NCBI RefSeq assembly: GCF_009915765.1
Contig: NZ_JAABLQ010000002.1
Span: 310,001-374,000 of the forward strand
Direction of reading: 5' to 3'
DNA: 64,000 nt
Source: Pannonibacter sp. XCT-53
GTDB lineage: Bacteria > Pseudomonadota > Alphaproteobacteria > Rhizobiales > Stappiaceae
Shown piece after piece: positions 26,952 through 35,700 of the stretch; the stretch's first letter is position 1, and every line of letters begins with the position of its first letter. A program made the position numbers and the translations under genes. The notes beneath the pieces were generated by a model. The model did not search any database. It was not told where the DNA came from and saw nothing but the letters and a program-made list of their open reading frames with translations.

Positions 26952-26968
26952 TTGCGAATGAGTTGCAA
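26952..26968 (-). promoter_or_regulatory. Fur-family (Mur/Fur/Zur) box of the metal operon
   Basis: TTGCGAATGAGTTGCAA is a 17-bp imperfect dyad (arms TTGCGA/TTGCAA) in a region unusually rich in TTGCAA words (26932-26937 also). It lies about 80 bases upstream of the binding-protein start. The form is that of alphaproteobacterial Fur/Mur sites, where manganese-bound Mur represses sit genes. The regulator itself is not in the window. Confidence 0.55.
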
Positions 26969-27003
26969 GAGGGGGTGTGCAGATGATGTCCGCACCGGGA
27001 TCG

Positions 27004-27465
27004 TCAGTCGACCGGCGACCGGCAGGCGACGACCGCGCTGCACTGGGACTGACGGAAGCGGGTGATCAGCTGCTGCATCGCGCTGCCATCGTCGCCGGCC
27101 TCCTGCATCGTGCAAACGAGTTCCGGGTGCTCGGACAGCAACCCGTTGAAGGTTGCCTCCCAGTGCGGCTCGCTCTCGAGCATCTGTTCGGCGGAGTAGA
27201 GCAAGTGGTCGACGAAGGCCTCGTAGGCGGCCGCCTTTGGTCCGCTCAGCAAGGCGCAGGCGTCATCCGGACGGGCGTACTCGGGGCTGCTGATCGCCAG
27301 TGTCAGGTGGGCCCGATAGGCGTCACGGGCAGACTGGAGCCGCTGCAGCCGGTCGGCCTCGTCCAGCTGGACCTTCACCGCCAGCAGGGCACCAAGCGCC
27401 GTGACCGCCGTGACAAGGGCAGCCGCAGCGTTGATTGCTGCGGCGTGTCGGGTCAACCACCTCAT
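27004..27465 (-). CDS. Membrane-anchored protein of unknown function
   Basis: A 153-residue protein with a short N-terminal cytoplasmic segment, one membrane helix at about 9-31 (alanine- and valine-rich) and a mostly helical soluble domain with three cysteines near the C-terminus (LVCTMQ, QCSAVVAC). No family was recognised. Its start overlaps the stop of the agmatine deiminase homologue by 4 bases, so the two are translated together. Since that enzyme carries a Tat signal, this protein may be its membrane partner outside the cytoplasm, which is inference. Confidence 0.6.
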   Translation of the reverse strand: MRWLTRHAAAINAAAALVTAVTALGALLAVKVQLDEADRLQRLQSARDAYRAHLTLAISSPEYARPDDACALLSGPKAAAYEAFVDHLLYSAEQMLESEPHWEATFNGLLSEHPELVCTMQEAGDDGSAMQQLITRFRQSQCSAVVACRSPVD

Positions 27466-28535
27466 GCTGCCGGTACCTGTTGCGTTGCGCAGTGAATGCC
27501 GCCGCCGATCTCGCCAAGGGGGTCGGTGTCGAGCATGACGATCTCGCGGCCGGGATAATGCCGTGAGAGTGCCTCCCGGGCGATGGCGTCCGTGTCGGTG
27601 TCACCGAACTGCGGCGCGATCACCGCACCGTTGCAGACCAGGAAGTTGACATAGGAGGCAACGAAGTCATCGCGCCTGACGCGGCGCCGCACCGGTTCCG
27701 GAATCACATCGACCTCCAGCCCTGCCGCTTCGAGCTGCTGCCGGGTCACAAGTGCGGCGGCATGGAACGGATCGCGCCGGTCCGGTCGATCCGGCAGGGT
27801 CATGAGGACGCGCCCAGGGGCGGTGAGGCGGGCGAGGCTGTCGATGTGATAGTCGGTGATGTCGTGGTCCCGGAGGCCCGAAGACCAGATCATGCGCTCT
27901 GCGCCATAGGCCACAAGCAGGCGCCTTTCGATCTCGTCGCGTGACAGTCCGGGGTTGCGGTTGTCATGGACCCAGGAGCTTTCATGGGCAATCAGCAGCC
28001 CATGCCCGTCGTGCTCGACGCCACCCGCTTCGCCGACGAGCCCGCTGTCGATCAGCGGGACGCCCAGCCGCTCGCCGACGCGCCGGGCGATCCGGCCGTC
28101 GTGCTCATGACGTTGGCGGTTGCCCCAGCCATTGAACGCGATGTGGCTGATGACGCGCTGGCCCGTGTCGGTACGGGCAAAGAGAGGACCTGAATCGCGG
28201 CACCACAGGTCCTCGGTCGGAATGTCCCAGAGCGTCACACGGGCGGACAGCAGCTTTCGCGCCGAGCCATGCAGGCTGGCATCGGCGAGCATCCACACAG
28301 GTTCGTGGGCCGAGATGGCATTGGCGATGTCGGCAATCGTCTGTTGCAGCATCTGCAGGAAGGCCGGATCATCGTGCACCAGGCGACTCGCCGGCCATTG
28401 CATCAGGGTGGCCTCGTGCGGGGCCTCTTCAGCAGGGACATGAAGCCGCCGGCTTGCGCCGGACCAGCCGGTGCCGGACGTCATCAGGGAGGCTCCGAGC
28501 GCCAGGGCTGACTGATTGAAACGACGTCGGGTCAT
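27462..28535 (-). CDS. Agmatine deiminase family protein with Tat signal
   Basis: Porphyromonas-type peptidyl-arginine/agmatine deiminase family, 357 residues. The active-site cysteine is C349 in GGGIHCATQQVP; histidine and acid residues lie in DYHIDSLARL and WCRDSGPLF. The N-terminus TRRRFNQSALALGAS is a twin-arginine signal, unusual for the cytoplasmic agmatine deiminase AguA, so the enzyme is probably periplasmic. Its substrate may be agmatine or another guanidino compound. A TTG lies one codon before the chosen ATG. No carbamoylputrescine amidase (aguB) gene is nearby. Confidence 0.82.
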   Translation of the reverse strand: MTRRRFNQSALALGASLMTSGTGWSGASRRLHVPAEEAPHEATLMQWPASRLVHDDPAFLQMLQQTIADIANAISAHEPVWMLADASLHGSARKLLSARVTLWDIPTEDLWCRDSGPLFARTDTGQRVISHIAFNGWGNRQRHEHDGRIARRVGERLGVPLIDSGLVGEAGGVEHDGHGLLIAHESSWVHDNRNPGLSRDEIERRLLVAYGAERMIWSSGLRDHDITDYHIDSLARLTAPGRVLMTLPDRPDRRDPFHAAALVTRQQLEAAGLEVDVIPEPVRRRVRRDDFVASYVNFLVCNGAVIAPQFGDTDTDAIAREALSRHYPGREIVMLDTDPLGEIGGGIHCATQQVPAA

Positions 28536-28712
28536 CAAGGCTCTGGGTCCCTTCCTGTTGTCTCCCCGTTATCGGGCAAATTGCCGGGCGCGTGAAGGGC
28601 GCATGCGCGGTCACCGGTCGGGCGGCTTGCCAGCCCCCATCCGCCCGTGCAGGACTGACGCTGGACGCGAGCATCCCGCGGGCCATGGCCCGCCATTGCG
28701 CAAGGAGCCGAC

Positions 28713-30098
28713 ATGCGCCGTGAAACCGACAGCATGGGCGAGATCGAAGTTCCCGCAGACCGCTACTGGGGCGCCCAGACCCAGCGGTCCCTGACCTATT
28801 TCGACATCGGCATCGAAAGGATGCCGCTGGAGCTGATCCATGCCTATGGCGTGCTGAAGGAGGCCTGCGCCGAGGTGAACCGGGATCTCGGTCTGCTCGA
28901 CCCGGCGCTGGCCGCGCTGGTGATCGCCGCCGCGCGGGAGGTCAAGACCGGCCGTCTGGACGACCATTTCCCGCTGCATGTGTGGATGACCGGCAGCGGG
29001 ACGCAGACCAACATGAATGTCAACGAGGTCATCTCGAACCGTGCCATCGAGATGGCCGGCGGGGTTCTGGGCTCGAAGACGCCGGTTCATCCCAACGACC
29101 ATGTGAACATGTCGCAGTCGTCGAACGACAGCTTTCCGGCCGCCATGCACATGGCGGCAGCGCTGGTCGTAACCGGACGGCTGCTGCCCGCCGTGCGGCG
29201 CCTGCGCGACGGGCTCGACGCCAAGGCCGCAGCCTGGGCGGGGATCATCAAGATCGGGCGGACGCATCTCCAGGATGCCGTGCCGCTGACCCTCGGGCAG
29301 GAGGTCTCCGGCTATGTCACGATGCTGGACGAGAACATCGCCCGGATCGAGGCGGCGTTGCCGGATGTCCTCAAGCTGGCGCTCGGCGGGACAGCCGTCG
29401 GCACCGGTCTCAATGCGCCGAAGGGCTTTGCCGAGCTGGCAGCCGCGCGCATCGCGGCGCTCACCGGTCTGCCTTTCGTCAGCCACCCCAACAAGTTCGC
29501 GGCGCAGGGGGCGCATGACGGGCTGGTGATGCTGCACGGAGCGCTGAAAACGCTCGCCGGTTCGCTGTTCAAGATTGCCAACGACATCCGGCTGCTGGCC
29601 TGCGGGCCCCGCTGCGGCCTGTTCGAGCTGATCCTGCCGGCGAACGAGCCGGGGTCATCGATCATGCCAGGCAAGGTCAATCCGACCCAGTGCGAGGCTC
29701 TGGCCATGCTGGCGGCGCAGGTGATGGCCAATGATGTGGCCGTCGGCATCGGCGGGGCGGGCGGCCAGCTGGAGATGAATGTCTACAAGCCCCTGATGAT
29801 CAACGCGGTGCTGCAGTCCGTGCGGCTGCTCGCGGACGGGTCACGCAACTTCCAGACGCACCTTGTCGAGGGACTGGTCGCCAACGAGCCCCGCATCGCG
29901 GCCTATGTGGAACGGTCGCTGATGCTGGTGACGGCCCTGTCGCCGGTGATCGGCTACGACCGCGCAAGCCATGCGGCGCATCACGCCTTCGAGCACGACC
30001 TGTCGCTGCGCGAGGCCTGCCTGGCGCTGGGCTATGTCGCGGCCGAGGACTTTGACCGCCTTGTCGATCCACGCCGGATGCTGGGCCCGGCCGACTGA
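28713..30098 (+). CDS. fumC: Class II fumarate hydratase
   Basis: Iron-independent fumarase of the TCA cycle, interconverting fumarate and malate; 461 residues. The superfamily signature [11 protein letters not shown] is at 314-324, with TQCEA after it as in Fum[16 protein letters not shown] near 90-105 and the [14 protein letters not shown] segment give the substrate and catalytic residues. The ending [19 protein letters not shown] matches FumC rather than aspartate ammonia-lyase. AAGGAG lies just upstream. It is monocistronic and ends in a strong terminator. Confidence 0.94.
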   Translation: MRRETDSMGEIEVPADRYWGAQTQRSLTYFDIGIERMPLELIHAYGVLKEACAEVNRDLGLLDPALAALVIAAAREVKTGRLDDHFPLHVWMTGSGTQTNMNVNEVISNRAIEMAGGVLGSKTPVHPNDHVNMSQSSNDSFPAAMHMAAALVVTGRLLPAVRRLRDGLDAKAAAWAGIIKIGRTHLQDAVPLTLGQEVSGYVTMLDENIARIEAALPDVLKLALGGTAVGTGLNAPKGFAELAAARIAALTGLPFVSHPNKFAAQGAHDGLVMLHGALKTLAGSLFKIANDIRLLACGPRCGLFELILPANEPGSSIMPGKVNPTQCEALAMLAAQVMANDVAVGIGGAGGQLEMNVYKPLMINAVLQSVRLLADGSRNFQTHLVEGLVANEPRIAAYVERSLMLVTALSPVIGYDRASHAAHHAFEHDLSLREACLALGYVAAEDFDRLVDPRRMLGPAD

Positions 30099-30121
30099 GA
30101 GCGGGCGCCGGTGCAGCGGAC

Positions 30122-30155
30122 AAGGCCCGTCCCGTCGATCCGGGGCGGGCCTTTT
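30122..30155 (+). terminator. Rho-independent terminator of fumC
   Basis: AAGGCCCGTCCC (30122-30133) pairs with GGGGCGGGCCTT (30142-30153), with one G-T pair, and runs into TTTT. Confidence 0.88.
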
Positions 30156-30232
30156 GCTTTGGCCTGCGGCATCCACAGGCCCCGGAGGGATCCCGGAGAA
30201 CGCTTGCAGCGCCGGAAGGAGTGCGTTACGGC

Positions 30233-30259
30233 TATAAATGTAATGTAATAACATTTATA
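30233..30259 (+). promoter_or_regulatory. Zur-type palindrome before the AztD-like gene
   Basis: TATAAATGT (30233-30241) is perfectly inverted at 30251-30259 around 9 bases, with an AATGTAATAACATT core as in Zur boxes. It ends at the ribosome-binding site (AGGAG), 9 bases before the ATG, so a bound repressor would block both transcription and initiation. The zinc-related gene behind it supports control by Zur. Confidence 0.72.
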
Positions 30260-30268
30260 GGAGTTCCC

Positions 30269-31480
30269 ATGTTCCTGCGATCGACAGCCCTCGCGCTGGT
30301 TTTCGCGGCCGGCTACACGCTGTCCGCTTCGGCCGGCGAGACGAGCAAGACCCACTGGCGCGTGTTCATCGGCGACCATGCGAGCGGCAAGATCACCGCG
30401 CTGGACCTGGACCAGCCCGACACGCGCTGGAGCTTCGACGTGGAAGGTCCGGCCCGCATCTATGCGTTCGGCGAGGGCCAGGGCATCGCCGCCGTGCAGG
30501 GCGACAAGAACCGGGTCGATTTCCTCAAGACTGGTGTCGTCATCGAGAGCCATGGCGATCATTCCGACATCGAGGTCAGTGATCCGGCCAAGCTGCCGAC
30601 CACGCTGACCGGCGGCTATCCGGTCCATGTGGTGGAACATTCCGGCCTGCTGGCCGTGAACTTCGACAAGGACGGTCGTGCGGCCCTTGCGGATGTGAAG
30701 GGACTGCTCGCCGGTGATCCGGTGCTGAAGGACTTTCCCCAGTCGGTGCCGCACCATGGCTTCGTCGCGGTGATGGGGGACTACGTGCTCTCGACCGTGT
30801 CGGCCCTGGAAAAGCCGCTCGGCTCGGAGAGCCTGCCGCGGCTCGGACTGCAGGCTTTCGATCCGGCCGGACAACCGGTATCGGATCTCGCCGCCTGCCC
30901 GGGCATCCACGGGGAGGCCTTCTCGGGTGCCTATCTGGCGGCAGGCTGCAGCGACGGCGTGCTGGCGGTGAAGGCCGATGGGGCCAGGCCCGAGTTCAAG
31001 CTGCTGCCCTACGGTCCGGACCTGCCGCAGGGCAAGACCGGAACGCTGCTCGGTGTGAAGGGAATGCAGGCCTTCCTCGGCAATTACGGCGCCGATGGCG
31101 TTGTCGTGGTCGATCCGGCGGATGCGCCGCATTTCACCTACGCCAGGCTGCCGGCCCGGCGCGTCGACTTCATCCTCGATCCGGCCCACGCGGAGCATGC
31201 CTTCATCCTGACGGAAGACGGCAGCCTGCACCGCTTCAACATGCTGGAGGCGAAGATCGAGGCGAGTGCAGCCGTGACGCAGGCCTATTCGATGGACGGT
31301 CACTGGTCTGACCCGCGGCCGCGTCTGGCGATGGCGGGCGAGACGGTGCTGCTCACCGACCCGCGCGCGGGCGTCATCCGCAAGATCGACGCCGACACGC
31401 TGAAGGAAGCCGGCACGATCAAGGTGGAGGGCATGCCCTACACCATCGTCAGCGTCGGCGGCTCGGGCGTCGCCCACTGA
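30269..31480 (+). CDS. aztD: Zinc metallochaperone AztD-like beta-propeller
   Basis: Periplasmic protein of 403 residues with a signal peptide ending SASA (about residue 21). The body reads as beta-propeller repeats. VFIGDHASGKITALDLD, PARIYAFGEG, AAVQGDK and the histidine-rich SHGDHSDIE match my recollection of AztD, the chaperone that hands zinc to the AztC binding protein. Later VPHHGFVAV and GIHGEAFSG add conserved histidines. The frame opens 16 codons upstream inside the Zur box; the ATG at 30269 follows AGGAG. Unlike known loci, no aztABC genes are adjacent. Confidence 0.78.
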   Translation: MFLRSTALALVFAAGYTLSASAGETSKTHWRVFIGDHASGKITALDLDQPDTRWSFDVEGPARIYAFGEGQGIAAVQGDKNRVDFLKTGVVIESHGDHSDIEVSDPAKLPTTLTGGYPVHVVEHSGLLAVNFDKDGRAALADVKGLLAGDPVLKDFPQSVPHHGFVAVMGDYVLSTVSALEKPLGSESLPRLGLQAFDPAGQPVSDLAACPGIHGEAFSGAYLAAGCSDGVLAVKADGARPEFKLLPYGPDLPQGKTGTLLGVKGMQAFLGNYGADGVVVVDPADAPHFTYARLPARRVDFILDPAHAEHAFILTEDGSLHRFNMLEAKIEASAAVTQAYSMDGHWSDPRPRLAMAGETVLLTDPRAGVIRKIDADTLKEAGTIKVEGMPYTIVSVGGSGVAH

Positions 31481-31510
31481 CGGCAGGGCACGGAGGATCT
31501 CGCCGCGCGA

Positions 31511-32194
31511 TCAGCGGGCGGCGAGATCGGCCAGAAGGGCAGGCAGGGCCGACAGATCGTCGAAGGCGATCGTGTGCGGCAGGGCGGCAACCGGCTGCTT
31601 GCGGTAGCCGCGGGTGAAGAGCGCAAAGCGGCTGCCGGCGCGCTCGGCCGTCTCCGCATCCACTTCGCTGTCGCCGACATAGGCAAAGCCGGGCGCGCTG
31701 ACCTCGATGCCGAGACGGCGGGCGGCCTCGACCAGCGGCGCCGGATCCGGCTTGCGGGTGGCCAGACTGTCACCGGCGATGACGACCTCGAACAGCTCGC
31801 TCCAGCCAAGTGCTGCCAGGAGGTTGGCGGTCGGGATGCCGGGCTTGTTGGTGCACAGCCCGATGCGGACACCTTCGGCCTTCAAGGTCGTGAGCGCCAG
31901 CTCGGCACCGGCAAACGGCGGGTTGGCCGAGCCGGGCGCTGCACCGTAAATTTCCTCGAAGCGCTCGACGTGATGGGCAAGCGTGGCTGCATCGGCGTCG
32001 ACGGCGCGCGCGGCAAGCGCCCGCTCCACGAACTTCGCCGCGCCGTTGCCGATATAGCCGCGCGCTTCGTCGACGCTGAGGGCCGCAAGGCCCAGCTCCA
32101 GCATCAGGCTGTTGCCGACATCGGCGATGGCGGCGACGCTGTCCACCAGCGTCCCGTCCAGATCAAAGACAACCGCCCGCATTGCGCCGCTCAC
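31511..32194 (-). CDS. gph: Phosphoglycolate phosphatase
   Basis: HAD-superfamily phosphatase (227 residues) hydrolysing 2-phosphoglycolate, a by-product of DNA repair and of Rubisco in autotrophs. Motif I is [10 protein letters not shown] at about 9-18, motif II LCTNKP with its threonine, motif III with KPDPAP, and motif [12 protein letters not shown]. Its start overlaps the rpe stop by 4 bases. Rpe followed by gph is a widely conserved pair. A generic HAD phosphatase of similar class cannot be excluded. Confidence 0.83.
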   Translation of the reverse strand: MSGAMRAVVFDLDGTLVDSVAAIADVGNSLMLELGLAALSVDEARGYIGNGAAKFVERALAARAVDADAATLAHHVERFEEIYGAAPGSANPPFAGAELALTTLKAEGVRIGLCTNKPGIPTANLLAALGWSELFEVVIAGDSLATRKPDPAPLVEAARRLGIEVSAPGFAYVGDSEVDAETAERAGSRFALFTRGYRKQPVAALPHTIAFDDLSALPALLADLAAR

Positions 32195-32886
32195 GACCGC
32201 GTTGCGGCATCGGCCGCCTGACGGATCGCGGCAATCTGTGCGGCATAGACGTGCGCTGTTTCCGGCGTGCCGCCCTTGAACACGGCGGACCCGGCGACCA
32301 GCACATTGGCGCCGGCAGCAGCGACGAGCGGGGCTGTCTCCGGGGTGACGCCGCCGTCAATCTCGATGTCGATCGGGCGCTCGCCGACCATCTTCCGCAG
32401 ACGCGCGACCTTTTCCACCATCGCCGGGATGAACTTCTGGCCCCCGAAGCCCGGGTTGACCGTCATCACGAGGATCAGGTCGAGCCGGTCCAGCACATAC
32501 TCGATGACACTTTCCGGGGTGCTCGGGTTGAGCGAGACGCCGGCCTTCTTGCCAAGCGCCCGGATTGCCTGCAGCGAGCGGTCGAGATGCGGGCCTGCCT
32601 CGGCGTGGACCGTGATGATGTCGGACCCGGCCTTGGCGAAGGCCTCGAGATAGGCGTCGCAGGGGGCGATCATCAGGTGGGTGTCGAACACCTTGGTGGT
32701 GTGCGGCCGCATGGCGGCGATCACATCGGGCCCAAAGGTGATGTTCGGCACGAAATGGCCATCCATCACGTCAAGATGGATCCAGTCGGCCCCGGCGGCG
32801 TCGATTGCCCGGATCTCGTCGCGGAGACGCGAGAAGTCGCTGGCAAGCATGGAGGGAGCGATCAGGGTGTGCGGCTTCGCGGACAT
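32191..32886 (-). CDS. rpe: Ribulose-phosphate 3-epimerase
   Basis: TIM-barrel enzyme of the pentose phosphate pathway that interconverts ribulose 5-phosphate and xylulose 5-phosphate; 231 residues. The signatures [32 protein letters not shown] and [14 protein letters not shown] are all present, with the metal-binding histidine and aspartates. A GTG lies 5 codons earlier, but it overlaps the GGAGG ribosome-binding site, which sits 5 bases before the chosen ATG at 32886. It forms an operon with gph. Confidence 0.95.
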   Translation of the reverse strand: MSAKPHTLIAPSMLASDFSRLRDEIRAIDAAGADWIHLDVMDGHFVPNITFGPDVIAAMRPHTTKVFDTHLMIAPCDAYLEAFAKAGSDIITVHAEAGPHLDRSLQAIRALGKKAGVSLNPSTPESVIEYVLDRLDLILVMTVNPGFGGQKFIPAMVEKVARLRKMVGERPIDIEIDGGVTPETAPLVAAAGANVLVAGSAVFKGGTPETAHVYAAQIAAIRQAADAATRS

Positions 32887-32990
32887 CGGGGCCTCCGGCA
32901 CGGGAATGACTGCGGCAGGCTCTAGTCCCCCGGACGCCGCTTGTCAGCCGTTTTTTTGGCGGAGGGGCGGTGTGCCACAGGCCCGTTGCC

Positions 32991-33764
32991 TCAGCCCTCG
33001 CCGCAGACGACGACCTTGGTGCCCCAGCCCTCGCAGCGGATCGCGAGGGGGCTGGGCAGCGGATGGTCGGTGAAGAAGGTGTCGATGCGGGCCAGCGAGG
33101 TGATGCGGGCCGGGGCGGTGCGCTGGAACTTGGAGTGATCCGAGACGAGGAAGGTCTTGCGCGCCTGGCGGATGATGGTCTGGCTGACGCCCACCTCCTG
33201 GATGTCGAAGTCGAGCAGGTCGCCATCCTCGTCCAGCGCCGAGCATCCGATCACGGCAAAGTCGAACTTGAACTGTTCGATGGTCCGTGTCGTCAGGTTG
33301 CCGACGAGACCTCCGTCGGTGCGCCGCAGCGCGCCGCCGGCGACAATCACCTGGCATTCCGGATTGGCAACCAGGATGTTGGCCACGTTCATGTTGTTGG
33401 TCACCACCATCAGGTTGCGATGGTGCAGCAGCTCGCGGGCGACCGCTTCGGTGCTGGTGCCGATGTTGAGGAACACCGACACGTCGCTCGGAATAGCCCG
33501 CGCGCATTGCACCGCAATGGCTGTCTTGGCCTCGCGGTTCAGGTTGCGGCGGTCCTCGTAGCCGATGTTGGTCACGCCGGAGGGCAGGATCGCCCCTCCG
33601 TGCACCCGTTCCAGCCGCCCGCTGTCGGCGAGTTCGGCGAGGTCACGGCGGATGGTCTGGACGGTGACACCGAAGTGTTCGGCCAGACCCTCGACGGTGA
33701 CCTTTCCCTGCTGGCGGGCAAGCTCGAGGATCTCTGGCTGGCGGAAGGTCTGCGACACGATCAT
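32991..33764 (-). CDS. glpR: Glycerol-3-phosphate regulon repressor
   Basis: DeoR-family repressor of 257 residues. The N-terminal winged helix (residues about 6-60: VTVEGLAEHFGVTVQTIRRDLAEL, with the family arginine pair) binds DNA. The C-terminal sugar-phosphate sensor has FLNIGTSTEAVARELL and FDFAVIGCSALDEDGDLLDFD. It lies divergent from glpD. The frame opens 42 codons upstream, but the ATG at 33764 has an AAGGGAA site and gives the usual length. It should release its operators when glycerol 3-phosphate binds. Confidence 0.88.
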   Translation of the reverse strand: MIVSQTFRQPEILELARQQGKVTVEGLAEHFGVTVQTIRRDLAELADSGRLERVHGGAILPSGVTNIGYEDRRNLNREAKTAIAVQCARAIPSDVSVFLNIGTSTEAVARELLHHRNLMVVTNNMNVANILVANPECQVIVAGGALRRTDGGLVGNLTTRTIEQFKFDFAVIGCSALDEDGDLLDFDIQEVGVSQTIIRQARKTFLVSDHSKFQRTAPARITSLARIDTFFTDHPLPSPLAIRCEGWGTKVVVCGEG

Positions 33765-33986
33765 GTTCCCTTGGGTCACGGGCAATATGTTCGCTTTGGC
33801 TCTCTTTTTCAAGTTTTTGCCGTGCCTGCGAACATCGGTCGCGCTGCCGGCCCGGGTTTTTTGCGGTGCCGCACGTTGTGTGCGATGCACAAAAAACGCT
33901 GAAATCTCCGCAGCATGGGCGCGAACCCAATGTTTGCAACGGCTTGGCGAAGCTAAGTGCTTGGTCGGACGCGAAGAATCAAAAAC

Positions 33987-34045
33987 GAACAGAAACGAAA
34001 ATCGCTCATTGACGAAAGGAGTCCTTTTGTGGTTCGTTTGTGTTC
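33987..34045 (+). promoter_or_regulatory. Candidate GlpR operator pair between glpR and glpD
   Basis: GAACAGAAACGAA (33987-33999) is inverted at 34033-34045 (TTCGTTTGTGTTC) with one mismatch and a 33-base spacer. Further AAACGAA words lie next to the first arm. The AT-rich stretch 33765-34076 holds no gene and should contain both promoters of the divergent pair. Half-sites with TTCG/CGAA are typical of GlpR-like DeoR regulators. Confidence 0.45.
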
Positions 34046-34076
34046 ACAAAAGACCGGTTCCGGGAGGTTCGTGTCC

Positions 34077-35678
34077 GTGGCATCGCAGCAAGACCAGGTG
34101 GTCGATCTCTTCATCATCGGCGGCGGCATCAATGGCTGCGGCATCGCCCGTGATGCGGCAGGGCGCGGCCTGAGCGTGTCGCTGGCGGAGATGAACGACC
34201 TCGCCTCCGCCACGTCATCGGCGTCGACCAAGCTGTTCCATGGCGGTCTGCGCTATCTCGAGTATTTCGAGGTGCGGCTGGTGCGCGAGGCGCTGATCGA
34301 GCGCGAGACGCTGCTTGTCGCCATGCCGCACATTTCCTGGCCGATGCGCTTCGTGCTGCCCTATCACAAGGACATGCGCTTCGAGGGCGAGACGCCGACC
34401 TCCAAGCTGCTGAATATGGTCATGCCCTGGATGAAAGGCCGTCGCCCGGCCTGGCTGATCCGCTTCGGGCTGTTCCTCTATGACAATCTCGGCGGTCGCA
34501 AGATCCTGCCCGGCACCGCGACGGTGGACCTGAAGGCCGGTCCGGAAGGCAAGCCGCTGCAGGACCGGTTTGCCAAGGCCTACGAGTACTCGGACTGCTG
34601 GATCGAGGATTCGCGCCTCGTCATCCTCAACGCCCGCGATGCCGTCGACCGGGGCGCGGAAATCATGGTGCGCACCAAGGTGCTGTCGGCCGAGCGTGTC
34701 GATGGCCTCTGGGAAATGCTGCTGGAAAACCGCGAGACGGGGGAACAGTTCCGCCGCCGTGCCCGGATGCTGGTCAATGCCGGTGGTCCCTGGGTCGGCG
34801 ACGTGATCCGCAACACGGTGCGTTCCAACTCGCAGGAGAGCGTGCGCCTGGTCCGCGGCAGCCACATCGTCACGAAGAAGCTCTACGACCACGACAAGTG
34901 CTACTTCTTCCAGGGCGAGGACGGCCGCATCATCTTCGCCATTCCCTACGAGACCGACTTCACCCTGATCGGCACCACGGATGCCGACCATCCGGAGCCC
35001 GGCATCCAGCCGGTCTGCACGGATCAGGAGCGCGACTACCTGCTCAGGTTCGCCTCCGGCTACTTCAAGAAGCCGGTCACGGTGGACGACATCGTCTGGA
35101 GCTATTCGGGCGTGCGCCCGCTCTACAACGACGGGGCCAAGTCCGCGACAGCGGCCACCCGCGACTACGTGCTGAAGGTCGACGAGACCGGCGGCGCGCC
35201 GCTGCTCAATGTCTTCGGCGGCAAGATCACGACCTATCGCAAGCTCGCCGAGCATGCGCTGGAAAAGATCGTGCCCTTCTTCCCGATGGCCGGTGGCGCC
35301 TGGACGGCCCGGGTGCCGTTGCCGGGCGGCAACTTCCCGGTCGACGGGGTCGAGGATCTGGTCCGGTCGCTGCGCGCCCGCCACGTCTTCCTTGACGACC
35401 GCTGGGCCCGCCGCCTGGTCAAGGCCTATGGCACGGAAGCGGCCGACGTCCTGGCCGGAGCCGAAAAGGTGGAGGAGCTGGGTCGCCATTTCGGTGCCAA
35501 CCTCACCGAGCGCGAAGTCAGCTGGCTGATCGACAAGGAATATGCCCGCAGCGCCGAGGACGTCGTCTGGCGTCGCTCGAAGCTCGGTCTTCGCCTGAGC
35601 GCCGCCGAGGTGGCCGCGCTTGACGAATGGATAAGGAACGCCTGCTCGCTCCGGCACGCAGCCGCCGCAGCGCAATAG
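34077..35678 (+). CDS. glpD: Aerobic glycerol-3-phosphate dehydrogenase
   Basis: Membrane-associated FAD flavoprotein that oxidises glycerol 3-phosphate to dihydroxyacetone phosphate and passes electrons to quinone. The FAD-binding DLFIIGGGINGCGIARDAAGRG is at the N-terminus, followed by TSSASTKLFHGGLRYLE, the GlpD signature. YSGVRPLYND and NVFGGKITTYRKLAEHAL are in the C-terminal half. The frame is open to 33957; two GTG codons lie at 34071 and 34077, and the second is 9 bases after GGGAGG. This gives 533 residues. It is first gene of the glp operon. Confidence 0.93.
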   Translation: MASQQDQVVDLFIIGGGINGCGIARDAAGRGLSVSLAEMNDLASATSSASTKLFHGGLRYLEYFEVRLVREALIERETLLVAMPHISWPMRFVLPYHKDMRFEGETPTSKLLNMVMPWMKGRRPAWLIRFGLFLYDNLGGRKILPGTATVDLKAGPEGKPLQDRFAKAYEYSDCWIEDSRLVILNARDAVDRGAEIMVRTKVLSAERVDGLWEMLLENRETGEQFRRRARMLVNAGGPWVGDVIRNTVRSNSQESVRLVRGSHIVTKKLYDHDKCYFFQGEDGRIIFAIPYETDFTLIGTTDADHPEPGIQPVCTDQERDYLLRFASGYFKKPVTVDDIVWSYSGVRPLYNDGAKSATAATRDYVLKVDETGGAPLLNVFGGKITTYRKLAEHALEKIVPFFPMAGGAWTARVPLPGGNFPVDGVEDLVRSLRARHVFLDDRWARRLVKAYGTEAADVLAGAEKVEELGRHFGANLTEREVSWLIDKEYARSAEDVVWRRSKLGLRLSAAEVAALDEWIRNACSLRHAAAAAQ

Positions 35679-35700
35679 CAGGAATGGGAGGACGGAAGAT

